Assembly: GCA_964351865.1 (NCBI GenBank)
Contig: CAYGPJ010000020.1
Location: forward strand, 1 to 64,000
Length of the DNA: 64,000 bases
DNA from: JBCDJI01 sp964351865
GTDB taxonomy: Bacteria > Verrucomicrobiota > Verrucomicrobiia > Methylacidiphilales > JBCBYL01
Direction: 5' to 3'
Shown here: one piece after another, positions 18,042-27,043 of the stretch
How positions within the stretch are numbered: position 1 is the stretch's first letter
How the letters are laid out: each line of letters starts with the position of its first letter
Notes under the pieces: generated by a model
The model's database searches: none
The model's input: the letters and a program-made list of their open reading frames with translations, nothing else
What the model was told of the DNA's origin: nothing
Position numbers and translations under genes: made by a program

Positions 18042-21000
18042 ATGAGCATGAAACGATTCTATCTCACTAGCTTATTGCTGATTGCTCTGCCGGCATTATC
18101 TCAGGCAGTGGGCACTTTAGAAGTGCGGGCCCCGGGATATAATTTCCGTAGCGCGGAATACTCCACTTCTCATGTCTATATTGATGAGGTCGCAGGAACG
18201 ACGGCCAACATCGAAGTGCTCTGGGACCTGGCGGGCTTCACCAATATCACCGACGTTGAGATCTATACCAACCTCAATCGGCGTGACCTCGCCCGCACCG
18301 ATAAAAACGCTGATGGCTATGCCGATGGCATTCAGCCGATAGACGGCACCACCATCACCGACTCAGCGGCGGATACAGATCCTGTCACGGGTCATTACTT
18401 CGCACCGATCAATATGACCGATGGTGACAGCAACAACATCTGGGAACTTACCATTCCAGCGGCCAAGACCGGTGCCTACCGCCTGACCGCCCGTTTCAAA
18501 ACATCGAATGCCATCACCGAAAACAACAACGATCCCAACCAGTGGATCTGGTATGGTCTGCGTGATCATGCCATCGTTGCCGCTCCTACCACCTCCCGCG
18601 ATGTTCAACTCTATGTGATGAACGTCTTTAATGTGGAAGCATCGGGCGACACCTTCGCCACCCGCTCCACTCTCGAAGATCTGCACGACGCGGCAGATGC
18701 TGCCCATAATTTTGGCGGTGGCGGCAGCAAATGGAACCTGGATTACATGAAAGGTCTTGGCATGAACTGGCTCTGGTTTCAGCCCATCCACCCGGTTGGC
18801 ATCGATGGACGCGAACCCTCAGGTGGATATGACACTGAGACGCCAGCCTACGATCCAGGCAGTCCCTACGCAGTGAAAAACTTTTTCGATGTTAACGAAC
18901 TGATGACGGTGGATTACAACGGAGCAAACACACTGGCTCAGAACCGCGCAGCAGCGATGGTTGCCTTTCAGGAATTTGCCGCTGCAGCAGACGCCAAGGA
19001 CGTCGGCATCATGCTGGACGCTCCCTTTAACCACACCGCATTCGATGTCGAACTCGGGCAGCAAGGAGTGAACCTCTTTCAACCGGACGGCCAGACCTGG
19101 AGCCCTTACGACGAAATTCGCAACCGCGATGCCCGCTTTTTCTCAGCCGATGGCAACTATGGCAACCGTGCCTCGTCCGCTGCCAACATCGCTGCCGGCC
19201 CGGATCGTTTCGACTTCGGTAAATGGCGCGACGTGAAAGATGTGTTTTTTGGGCGTTATGATGCCCTAGTTGAATTTGACTCCGAACCGGAACGTTCCAG
19301 TTACGAAAGTGAAGGTGACTGGTTTGACTACAGTGACGCGGACTGGACCGCTAATGACTTCACTCAGAACGGACAGCAATGGAATGTCACCCGCCGCGTC
19401 TGGGACTACTTCGCAGAATACGCCATTCATTGGCTGGAAAAAACACGACCTGCCAGTCAAAACCGAAACTCACTTCCTTCGGACGGAGATCTTGCGACTC
19501 GCTATGCCTGGGACGCTCGCGGCATCGATGGTTTGCGCTGTGACTTCGGACAGGGCCTGCCGCCGCAAGCGTGGGAATATATCATCAACGTCGCCCGCAG
19601 TTACAAATGGAACTTTGTGATGATGAGCGAGTCACTCGATGGAGGTGCCGTCACCTATCGCTCCAGCCGTCACTTTGAAATCCTCAATGAAAACATCGTC
19701 TTCCCACTTAAGTCGGCCGGTAATGCTCAGGACTATCGCAATATTTTCGAAGGCCGCCGCAGTGCCTACGGTCAGGCCTTAGTCTTAACTAACAGCGTCT
19801 CCCACGACGAAGAAAACTATGCTGACCCGTGGCAGGTAATGGTGCGTAATGGTGTCAGTGCAACGATGGATGGGGCCACGCTGATTTTCCCCGGTCAGGA
19901 ACTCGGCATCTCGACCGACACCAGCAGCGGCGTTTTCAATTTCGGCTACCAGCACTACGAATCCAACTTCGGTAAGCAAATCCCCCATTTTAAACGCTGG
20001 AATTCAATGACTCCCGCCTGGAACGATGGCGACTTCGGCAATGATCAATTGTATCCAGTGCACTCCGGCATCCAGACCGCGCGTAACCATAGCCCAGCAC
20101 TCCGTAGTGCTAATCGGTGGTTCCTCGATGGCGATGGGTTTAATACTCAGATCCACGCCGTGGCTAAATACGAAACCCCCAACGCATCGCCCGCCACCTC
20201 GGATGTCGTGCTGGCCTTTTCGAATCTGGATCGCAACAACGACCAGAGCGATAATTTTAAAATCCCGACCGCACTCGCAACCCTGCTCGGCTTGGAAGAC
20301 GGCCGCACTTACAACACAAAAAATATAGCCGCCTACACCGCTCAGGATCCCACCCGCCGCGATACCCTGCTGTGGGGCAGTGGCATCACCGGAGCAAATC
20401 TGAAGAGCACCGGATTTTTCGTCGGCACCAAGAAGGTTCCCACCACCGTCGGCGGTTGGTCCAGCGATCCATTCGAAGCCCAGTATTTGAAAGTGCTGGA
20501 TGTCACCGCACCGGTTGCGACTCCGGCACAACCCGTCATGCCGAACAATCATGACTACGAAATCGGCAGCCAGGCCAAGTTTGACTGGGCGGATGTTCCC
20601 GCCGACAGCGCAGGGGTCGTTCCACATTACGAAGTCACGGTGATCATCAACAGCGGCGACCCGACTACCTTCATCACCACCGACAGCGAATACACCGTCA
20701 ATGCGGCGGAAGGCAATCAGGTTTCCATTTCCGTGCGCGCCGTCAACCCGAACGATAACAGTAACGTAGGCCCGACCAGCTCCCAAAGTCAGTTCATCAA
20801 ACTGCTGGCTGCGAATGACGACGAAGACGGCGATGGAAAATCCAACGCCGATGAAAAAACGGCCGGCACCAACCCGCGCGACCCTCAATCCCGTTTCGAA
20901 GTGAAAGCCGTCGAAACCAGCGCCACTTCTGTCACCGTGAACTGGCAGAGTGTCAGCGGCATCTACTACGTGGTTCAGAGCCGTGACTCACTCAGCGCCG

Positions 21001-21125
21001 GCGACTGGGCTGACATCCCCGGTTCTGGAGTCATGGGAACAGGAGCTGAACTGACTTACGAACATACTGTGGCTCCGTCCGGCGGCGCCAAATTCTACCG
21101 AGTCCGAACCGCCACCGCCCCGTGA
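18042..21125 (+). CDS. Secreted GH13 enzyme with C-terminal Fn3/calcium tail
   Basis: A 1027-residue exported alpha-amylase-family enzyme. Residues 1-23 are a signal peptide (LPALSQA). An N-terminal beta domain (about 25-180) precedes the catalytic barrel, with region I MLDAPFNH, nucleophile Asp501 (GLRCDFGQGL), acid/base Glu530 (FVMMSESLDG) and Asp589 (SVSHDEENY). After residue 820 come a fibronectin-III-like segment, a DDEDGDGKSNADE calcium motif and a final domain (YYVVQSRDSL) like the one ending the preceding protein, suggesting a shared surface-export tail. The Cys before the nucleophile and the FGQG stretch are unusual for GH13, so specificity is open. It starts 3 bp after the preceding gene and its stop overlaps the next start (GTGA), indicating translational coupling. 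Confidence 0.85.
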   Translation: MSMKRFYLTSLLLIALPALSQAVGTLEVRAPGYNFRSAEYSTSHVYIDEVAGTTANIEVLWDLAGFTNITDVEIYTNLNRRDLARTDKNADGYADGIQPIDGTTITDSAADTDPVTGHYFAPINMTDGDSNNIWELTIPAAKTGAYRLTARFKTSNAITENNNDPNQWIWYGLRDHAIVAAPTTSRDVQLYVMNVFNVEASGDTFATRSTLEDLHDAADAAHNFGGGGSKWNLDYMKGLGMNWLWFQPIHPVGIDGREPSGGYDTETPAYDPGSPYAVKNFFDVNELMTVDYNGANTLAQNRAAAMVAFQEFAAAADAKDVGIMLDAPFNHTAFDVELGQQGVNLFQPDGQTWSPYDEIRNRDARFFSADGNYGNRASSAANIAAGPDRFDFGKWRDVKDVFFGRYDALVEFDSEPERSSYESEGDWFDYSDADWTANDFTQNGQQWNVTRRVWDYFAEYAIHWLEKTRPASQNRNSLPSDGDLATRYAWDARGIDGLRCDFGQGLPPQAWEYIINVARSYKWNFVMMSESLDGGAVTYRSSRHFEILNENIVFPLKSAGNAQDYRNIFEGRRSAYGQALVLTNSVSHDEENYADPWQVMVRNGVSATMDGATLIFPGQELGISTDTSSGVFNFGYQHYESNFGKQIPHFKRWNSMTPAWNDGDFGNDQLYPVHSGIQTARNHSPALRSANRWFLDGDGFNTQIHAVAKYETPNASPATSDVVLAFSNLDRNNDQSDNFKIPTALATLLGLEDGRTYNTKNIAAYTAQDPTRRDTLLWGSGITGANLKSTGFFVGTKKVPTTVGGWSSDPFEAQYLKVLDVTAPVATPAQPVMPNNHDYEIGSQAKFDWADVPADSAGVVPHYEVTVIINSGDPTTFITTDSEYTVNAAEGNQVSISVRAVNPNDNSNVGPTSSQSQFIKLLAANDDEDGDGKSNADEKTAGTNPRDPQSRFEVKAVETSATSVTVNWQSVSGIYYVVQSRDSLSAGDWADIPGSGVMGTGAELTYEHTVAPSGGAKFYRVRTATAP

Positions 21126-23119
21126 CGCCAAGAATCCTGCTCCCACTTCTGATTCTAGCCACCACCTGCGGGTGTTCGGCACCGTCTGCTCCGGAATCCT
21201 CTGAGGCTTCCACCTTCAAATCCCGACCGTGGGATCGCGAAATCATTTACTTCATGATGACCGACCGCTTCCTCGACGGCGACACCTCCAATAACCATCC
21301 TGTCGGCACCCCACCGGCCTTGTATGATCCGGAACAGCTGGAAATCGACCTTTATCACGGCGGCGATTTTCGGGGACTGGAAATGGCACTGCGTGATGGC
21401 TACTTTAATGATCTCGGCATCACCGCCATCTGGATCACCCCTCCCGTGCGCAACGTCAGACTGTCTCAGTATGATTTGAACGATCAGCCAAAAACCGGCT
21501 ACCACGGTTACTGGACACAGGACTTTCTGGACATTGACCCGCAGTTGGTTTCACGCACATCGCTGGACGGATCGAAAACGTATCCGGACAACCGCGACGG
21601 ACGGATGGAACATTACCGCGATCTGGTGGAACTGGCTCATCGTAAAGGGATCCGTATCATTCAGGATATCGTCTGCAACCACGCTGGCCCGGTCTTTTTT
21701 TACGATGGCAATGGAAACGGTATCCCCGATCCCCATACCAAAAGCGAATGGATACGTCCTTATCTGGCTCCCCCTGCCAGCCACCACCCCGATGCCCACT
21801 GGGCCGATAACCCCTCGCTCAATCAACGCCGCACCGAACCTGCCGGCCCGCTCACGATTCTGGGCCAGAGCGTTCCTACCAGCGGGATTCTCTCCCGCCT
21901 TGAAGCTTACACCCGACGCGGCATGTCGCCTGAGAGCCTCGGTGCCCGCGATGGAGAGGAAATTCTCTGCGACTTCTTTTCGCTGCGGGATCTGAATACC
22001 GCGCCGGACGCCGAACACTTCGACGAACTGGTGCGCGAATTTGTGGAAATCTATGCCTTCTACATCGAGACGATCGGAGTGGATGGCTTTCGGATTGATA
22101 CCGTCAAACATGTCCACCATGAATTCTGGGACGCGTTCACCCGCGGCCTGCGCGAACGACTCGGTCCGGAACGCGCTAAGTCGTTGTTCATGGTCGGTGA
22201 GATCTACGATGGGAATCCGGCTGCTCTCGGGAAATATACCTACCGTAGTGATTGGAGCGCATCCGATTCAACGACGGAAACCGGACTCGATTCCGTGCTG
22301 GATTTTCAATTGATGTATGCCATCCGCGATTATCTCCGCCCGGCCGGACAACCTTTCGGATCCGCCAAAGCCATCGAGCGTGCGATGGACTCCCGCCTGC
22401 CGACCGCTCCTGCTCACTATTCTCTCCAGCGACCATTTTACAATCAGGCAGCTGGCCCGGATGGTCTCTCCCCTGCTCGCAAGCTGGTCAACTTTGCCGA
22501 GAACCACGATGGCCTGAACCGCTTCAGGGTGGCTGAAATCTCCGCAGACCAGAATCGCCTGGCAAACGCTTTACTGATGTCACTGCCGGGCATCCCCTGT
22601 TTATATTACGGCACCGAAGCCGATCTGCACGACCTGCAGGGAACCGTCGGTCAGGACGGGGAAACAGGGCGGGCAACCTACATTCGGCCGGATGATCTGG
22701 CCATGCTACAACGCGCCCGTTCCACCGAAACGTTCCAGACCATTGCCGCGTTGGCTCAGATCCGTCGGAACTACCCCGCATTGAGTTCCGGCCAGATGCA
22801 ACCATTGTGGGTGGATAACGATGCGACCGATGAAGATGACGGCGTCTTCGCTTTCGCCTGCACCATGCGCGGAGAAACAACGGTCATCGTGGTCATCAAC
22901 GCAGACGATTCGAAAAACACCGCCGGCAGTCGGGAACACCCGCTCAAACTGGTCGACCGGCAGGGACAGCCATTGCTGCAACCCAACGAAGTGCTTCAGC
23001 CGATCTATCCGGCCGCCAGCAATAGCAAAGCCGTTCCACCGGACTGGAACGGCGGCACACCGGAAACCCGGCTCATCGCACCGGCCACTCAAATCTCCTT
23101 ATGGGAGATTACAGAGTAA
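21122..23119 (+). CDS. GH13 alpha-amylase, putative lipoprotein
   Basis: A 665-residue enzyme starting with GTG at 21122, inside a GTGA overlap with the stop of the preceding gene. Its N-terminus MTPRILLPLLILATTCGCS is a short lipoprotein-type signal with Cys16 or Cys18 as lipidation site. The catalytic domain shows IIYFMMTDRFLDGD at the barrel entrance, region I DIVCNH, nucleophile Asp326 (GFRIDTVKHV), acid/base Glu360 (MVGEIYDG) and Asp463 (FAENHDGLN), so it should be active. It resembles periplasmic or cell-surface alpha-amylases/cyclomaltodextrinase-like enzymes. It is third in a four-gene glycosidase run and probably trims oligosaccharides made by the larger secreted enzymes; that order of action is inference. 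Confidence 0.87.
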   Translation: MTPRILLPLLILATTCGCSAPSAPESSEASTFKSRPWDREIIYFMMTDRFLDGDTSNNHPVGTPPALYDPEQLEIDLYHGGDFRGLEMALRDGYFNDLGITAIWITPPVRNVRLSQYDLNDQPKTGYHGYWTQDFLDIDPQLVSRTSLDGSKTYPDNRDGRMEHYRDLVELAHRKGIRIIQDIVCNHAGPVFFYDGNGNGIPDPHTKSEWIRPYLAPPASHHPDAHWADNPSLNQRRTEPAGPLTILGQSVPTSGILSRLEAYTRRGMSPESLGARDGEEILCDFFSLRDLNTAPDAEHFDELVREFVEIYAFYIETIGVDGFRIDTVKHVHHEFWDAFTRGLRERLGPERAKSLFMVGEIYDGNPAALGKYTYRSDWSASDSTTETGLDSVLDFQLMYAIRDYLRPAGQPFGSAKAIERAMDSRLPTAPAHYSLQRPFYNQAAGPDGLSPARKLVNFAENHDGLNRFRVAEISADQNRLANALLMSLPGIPCLYYGTEADLHDLQGTVGQDGETGRATYIRPDDLAMLQRARSTETFQTIAALAQIRRNYPALSSGQMQPLWVDNDATDEDDGVFAFACTMRGETTVIVVINADDSKNTAGSREHPLKLVDRQGQPLLQPNEVLQPIYPAASNSKAVPPDWNGGTPETRLIAPATQISLWEITE

Positions 23120-23137
23120 ACCTCACCCTAACGATAT

Positions 23138-25405
23138 ATGAGCAAATTCTCCGAATTTGAAGCAGGTATGTGGCAAGATCGTCTGCGAAGAAGCACACCC
23201 TACCAGGCGATCGCCTCACGCGTCAGCGTGGCAGGCCGAGATGACATCTCGGCGGTTACTAAATTGTCGAGATGCCATCTCGGCCTACATCTCAAAGCAT
23301 TCGGGGTGGCCGCCGCCACATTCTGTAGGTCCAAACCCCTGCATTTCACCCTCGCCTTGACGATGGCTTGTTTTGTGACAAGTTGCGGCGTGCCCCCGCA
23401 GGAATTTGAACCCATCACTATCGAACGCAGTTCGAATGAGCCCGCAGCAGAAAAAGCGACTGAAGAAAAACCAACCCCCATCCAATCAGCCACCCCAAAT
23501 CAATCCGCACCTGCGGCAACCACCCAAAGCAGCACTCCCCTGCCTGCTGCAAACGTCATCCCGTTGGAAGATCAGGACTTTCTGGGCCTGCGCTGGACAC
23601 CGGAAAAATCGGTCTTCCGGGTATTCGCCCCTACTGCCACCCGGGTCACGCTGCACCTTTTCCCCTCCGCCGATGGAGCCGACTCCTCAGCGCAACATGA
23701 TTTGACCGAAGAAGCGGACGACATCTGGGAAGTCGTGGTCGATGGCAATCTCGAAGGTCAATTTTACGCTTACCAGTTGGAGGGAGCAGGCCTGAACCCC
23801 GAACAGTTCGCGGTCGATCTCTACGCCACCAACACCGTCAATAGCGGCACCCGTGCCCGCATCACGGACCTGGATAAAACGAATCCCCCGAACTGGGACC
23901 AGCTCAAGGTCGCTCCCGAACTCAAGTCGCCGGTGGATGCCGTGATTTATGAACTCCACATTCGCGATCTGACCTCCAGCCCGACCTCCGGCGTTTCGAA
24001 AGGCATCGGCTACCTCGGTTGGACCGAAGGCGGCACCCGCTTACCCTCCCATGACAACATCACCACTGCGCTCGACCACATGCAAGAACTGGGAGTCACG
24101 CACGTCCAGATCCTGCCGGTGCACGATTTTGAAAACGACGAAACCGCCGGGCAGTTCAACTGGGGTTACATGACCAACGGCTTTTTCTCACCGGAAGGGA
24201 TGTATGCCAGCAACATCAGCGACGATTCCCGCATCCGCGAACTCAAACAACTCATCGCTGCGCTGCACCAGCGCGGCATCGGCGTAATTCTGGATGTCGT
24301 CTATAACCACACCGGCAACCATGCTGAATTTAATAAGTTCGCCCCGAATTATTACTATCGGCAATACGACGACGGCCGCTATTCCAACGGCTCCGGCTGC
24401 GGCAACGATTTCCGAACCGAATCGAAAATGGGGCGTCGCCTGATTGTCGATTCAGTGAAATACTGGGTGGAAGAATACGGGGTCTCCGGCTTCCGTTTTG
24501 ACCTGATGGCGCTGATGGACACCGGCACCATGCGCATGATCGAAGATGAACTCTACGAACTCAATCCCGACATCATTCTCTACGGTGAACCCTGGACCAG
24601 TGGCCACACCCCAATGAAAGGCAGCCCGCTGGATAAGAACAATCTGAAGTCGGTCGGCATCGGGGCCTTCAATGATGATTTCCGCAATGCCCTCAAAGGC
24701 TATCCGGACGGCGACGGCCCCGGGTTTATTCAGAACGATACCGGCAAGCTCAATGCCCTCATCGATGGGATCGCCGCCCAGACGCCATGGATTCCGGCCC
24801 CGGCCCAGTCGATTAATTACATGACTTGCCACGATAATCTGGTGCTCTTCGATAAAATCGAGATCTCCCGTCCAAAGGCCACTGAGCGGGAAATCGTCGA
24901 TATGATGCATCTCGGCTATCTGACGCTCTTCGCAGCTCAAGGAGTACCCTTTATCCACGCTGGCGAAGAATTTGCCCGCCATAAGGATGGCCACCACAAC
25001 AGCTACAATGCACCGGATACCGTCAACCAGATTGATTGGTCGCTTAAAAAGAAGCATTTCCAGCTCTTTCAGGACGTCCAGTCACTGATCGCCCTGCGTA
25101 AAGCCCACCCGCTGTTTCGCTTGCGTTCTCCGCGCCAAATCGAAGACCGTGTCGAGGTCAGTCGGAAGTATTCCCAGGGCCGCCAGTTGATGTGGACCAT
25201 CGACGGGACCGACATCGCCGGCGAAAGCTGGTCCCGCGCCTGTATCCTGCTGAACGCGGATGACCAAGGCAGCGCTTCTTTTGAGTTGCCCCCGGGTGAC
25301 TGGCAGATCGGCTACCAGTCCGGGGAAGCCCGACGCCAGCCCACGCTGCGTGCCGGATCCTGTAAAGTCCCCGCTTCCAGCGGAACCATCCTCTTTTTAC
25401 CTTAA
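23138..25405 (+). CDS. pulA: Type I pullulanase-like GH13 lipoprotein
   Basis: A 755-codon frame encoding a debranching enzyme for alpha-1,6 links. Residues about 140-230 form a CBM48-like module (FLGLRWTPEKSVFRVFAP). The barrel has FNWGYMTNGFFSPEGMY (pullulanase-like), region I DVVYNH, nucleophile Asp455 (GFRFDLMAL), acid/base Glu484 (ILYGEPWTSG) and Asp566 (TCHDNLVLFD). A lipobox VTSC (residues 80-83) lies unusually deep because the first 50 codons include an in-frame REP element (23231-23291). A start downstream of it, such as GTG 23306, would give a normal lipoprotein signal; ATG 23138 lacks a clear ribosome site but is only 18 bp from the previous stop. The true start is therefore undecided. 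Residues 85-135 are a low-complexity tether. Confidence 0.85.
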   Translation: MSKFSEFEAGMWQDRLRRSTPYQAIASRVSVAGRDDISAVTKLSRCHLGLHLKAFGVAAATFCRSKPLHFTLALTMACFVTSCGVPPQEFEPITIERSSNEPAAEKATEEKPTPIQSATPNQSAPAATTQSSTPLPAANVIPLEDQDFLGLRWTPEKSVFRVFAPTATRVTLHLFPSADGADSSAQHDLTEEADDIWEVVVDGNLEGQFYAYQLEGAGLNPEQFAVDLYATNTVNSGTRARITDLDKTNPPNWDQLKVAPELKSPVDAVIYELHIRDLTSSPTSGVSKGIGYLGWTEGGTRLPSHDNITTALDHMQELGVTHVQILPVHDFENDETAGQFNWGYMTNGFFSPEGMYASNISDDSRIRELKQLIAALHQRGIGVILDVVYNHTGNHAEFNKFAPNYYYRQYDDGRYSNGSGCGNDFRTESKMGRRLIVDSVKYWVEEYGVSGFRFDLMALMDTGTMRMIEDELYELNPDIILYGEPWTSGHTPMKGSPLDKNNLKSVGIGAFNDDFRNALKGYPDGDGPGFIQNDTGKLNALIDGIAAQTPWIPAPAQSINYMTCHDNLVLFDKIEISRPKATEREIVDMMHLGYLTLFAAQGVPFIHAGEEFARHKDGHHNSYNAPDTVNQIDWSLKKKHFQLFQDVQSLIALRKAHPLFRLRSPRQIEDRVEVSRKYSQGRQLMWTIDGTDIAGESWSRACILLNADDQGSASFELPPGDWQIGYQSGEARRQPTLRAGSCKVPASSGTILFLP
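23231..23291. repeat. GGCCGAGAT palindromic repeat inside a reading frame
   Basis: GGCCGAGATGACATCTCGGC near 23233 and CGAGATGCCATCTCGGCC ending near 23286 each fold and also pair with each other. The same core appears in intergenic copies at 35710 and 55404. Here it keeps the pullulanase frame open. Confidence 0.8.
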
Positions 25406-25439
25406 CGCCATAAATCAGCATGCATTCGCCTAAATTTCA

Positions 25440-25452
25440 TTGAACGGTTCAA
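25440..25452. promoter_or_regulatory. Perfect candidate LacI-type operator
   Basis: TTGAACGGTTCAA is an exact odd-length palindrome 35 bp after the pullulanase gene and 120 bp before the first PEP-CTERM gene. It is the best copy of the motif at 5163 and 9472. If it is an operator, the PEP-CTERM gene downstream would join the alpha-glucan regulon. Confidence 0.5.
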
Positions 25453-25571
25453 CTAATCATCTAGATAAATGCGTAGACAAGCAATGCCACATAGGAATAT
25501 TATTTACCGTTGCATGGTACAGAAATTGCTCAGCGCCACGCACCTGAAATAAAAAAACAGACTAAGTAACC

Positions 25572-26357
25572 ATGAAAGCACTAACGACCATACTCGCACT
25601 GTCCTTGTTGACCGCACACGCGGCACTGGCACAAGTCGTAGACAATGCCTCAAATTATGCAACGTGGACGAACGGATCCAGTGGCGGCACGGGTTTCGGC
25701 ACTTGGGCTCTCAACAATAATGACGATTCGCTAAACCCCACGACTCCTATTTTTGCCGGAAACTTTTTAGGGGATTCCACTGCCGGAGCTGCTGATATCA
25801 ATACTGGGGGTAACTCTTTTGGGCTTTATGCCAATCCCGGTGCAGCATTCAGCACCGCAACTCGGAGCTTTTCAACCTCATTAACGACAAATGACATATT
25901 CACTGTAGATCTGGGCCTTAATTTTGCTAACGGCAACAAAGGGTTCAACCTTAGAACCGCTGGAACCAACGTATTCGGTTTCAATGTGGGATCCGGAGCT
26001 TCAATCAATACCAGTTTCTCTAATAATCCGGTCACCGCCACGTATGACTACGGAGGCGCGGCGGCCCTCACCCTCACCATGACCATGACCTCGGCCTCTT
26101 CGCTCAACTACAGTGTCACCCGCACCTCCCCCTTGGGCACCCAGGGAACACTCTTCGATGGTTCCATTACGGGCATCACGGGCTCGGTCGATAACTTCGA
26201 ATTTTATGTCTCAGGCACCGACGATGGAGATGCCCAGAACAACTTATATTTCAACAACCTGACCGTAGTCCCCGAACCCACCACCTGGACCCTGCTCGGA
26301 CTCGGAATCGGGGCACTCATCATCACCAGACGTCTTCAGAGAAAAATCAAATCATAA
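25572..26357 (+). CDS. PEP-CTERM exported protein
   Basis: A 261-residue protein with an N-terminal signal peptide (residues 1-20, ending HAALA) and a C-terminal sorting tail VPEPTTWTLLGLG, a hydrophobic stretch and RRLQRK. In this family the tail is recognised by an exosortase, which removes it; proteins so processed usually go to the surface or extracellular matrix. The middle is Asn/Thr/Gly-rich beta-type sequence with no recognised enzyme motif. It directly follows the glycosidase run and a perfect candidate operator, so a role tied to polysaccharide contact is possible but unproven. The next gene encodes a second PEP-CTERM protein 20 bp on. No exosortase gene lies in the window. Confidence 0.85.
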   Translation: MKALTTILALSLLTAHAALAQVVDNASNYATWTNGSSGGTGFGTWALNNNDDSLNPTTPIFAGNFLGDSTAGAADINTGGNSFGLYANPGAAFSTATRSFSTSLTTNDIFTVDLGLNFANGNKGFNLRTAGTNVFGFNVGSGASINTSFSNNPVTATYDYGGAAALTLTMTMTSASSLNYSVTRTSPLGTQGTLFDGSITGITGSVDNFEFYVSGTDDGDAQNNLYFNNLTVVPEPTTWTLLGLGIGALIITRRLQRKIKS

Positions 26358-26377
26358 ACCATCAGGAATAACAAATC

Positions 26378-26965
26378 ATGAAAATCAAAACACTCACCCT
26401 ATCCGTCGCTGCATGCCTCGCGATGGTCTCATCAGGATACTCAGCAGCAGGCATCTTTGATTCCTTTGTGATTGTGGAAGGCACTTTCTACGACATTGGA
26501 GCTACCACCGCTAACGACGATTTTCAAGGCTTCAATCTAGGCACCTTTGATAAAACCACAGATGATCTGGATTTAGGAGGAGAGCAGAAATCCTTTAAAA
26601 ATAATGGAACTGATGTCACGGGCCATTTGCTGTCTTATCGTCTGTATTCAGGAGCACCATCAGGAAGCTTTACGGATATCAGCTACGGCTTTCAGTCTAA
26701 TCTGATCAATCCTGGAGACCAACAGTGGGGTACGGCATCTGCTACTGCAGTCGACTTATCTGCTTTGGGCAACGGCACCTACACGCTGGAAGTATTCTCA
26801 CGGATTACCACTAACTCCGTGGATTCCGGCGCAGAGGTCTTCAATAATAATGGGGGATCCAACTACACCGCAACACTGGAAGTTGTTCCTGAACCATCCA
26901 CTTTCGCATTGCTGTCCCTTGGCTTCGGAGCACTTTGCATGGTTCGACGCTTCCGAAGAAAATAA
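26378..26965 (+). CDS. PEP-CTERM exported protein
   Basis: A 195-residue protein with a signal peptide (about residues 1-23, SGYSAAG) and the C-terminal tail VPEPSTFALLSLGFGAL followed by VRRFRRK. The mature part is short, Asp/Asn/Thr-rich and predicted to be beta-structured; no catalytic motif is evident. It follows the other PEP-CTERM gene by 20 bp and ends before a strong terminator, so the two form one transcription unit. They share little sequence outside the sorting tail. Confidence 0.83.
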   Translation: MKIKTLTLSVAACLAMVSSGYSAAGIFDSFVIVEGTFYDIGATTANDDFQGFNLGTFDKTTDDLDLGGEQKSFKNNGTDVTGHLLSYRLYSGAPSGSFTDISYGFQSNLINPGDQQWGTASATAVDLSALGNGTYTLEVFSRITTNSVDSGAEVFNNNGGSNYTATLEVVPEPSTFALLSLGFGALCMVRRFRRK

Positions 26966-26990
26966 GTATTCCACCATTAATCGATTTGTC

Positions 26991-27020
26991 CAAACCCCGC
27001 ATTTGCGGGGTTTGTTGTTT
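26991..27020 (+). terminator. Rho-independent terminator after PEP-CTERM pair
   Basis: AAACCCCGCA and TGCGGGGTTT form a 10-bp stem with a two-base loop, followed by TGTTGTTT. It ends about 25 bp before the next gene. Confidence 0.8.
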
Positions 27021-27043
27021 CTACCGCTCGATAAACCTGACTC

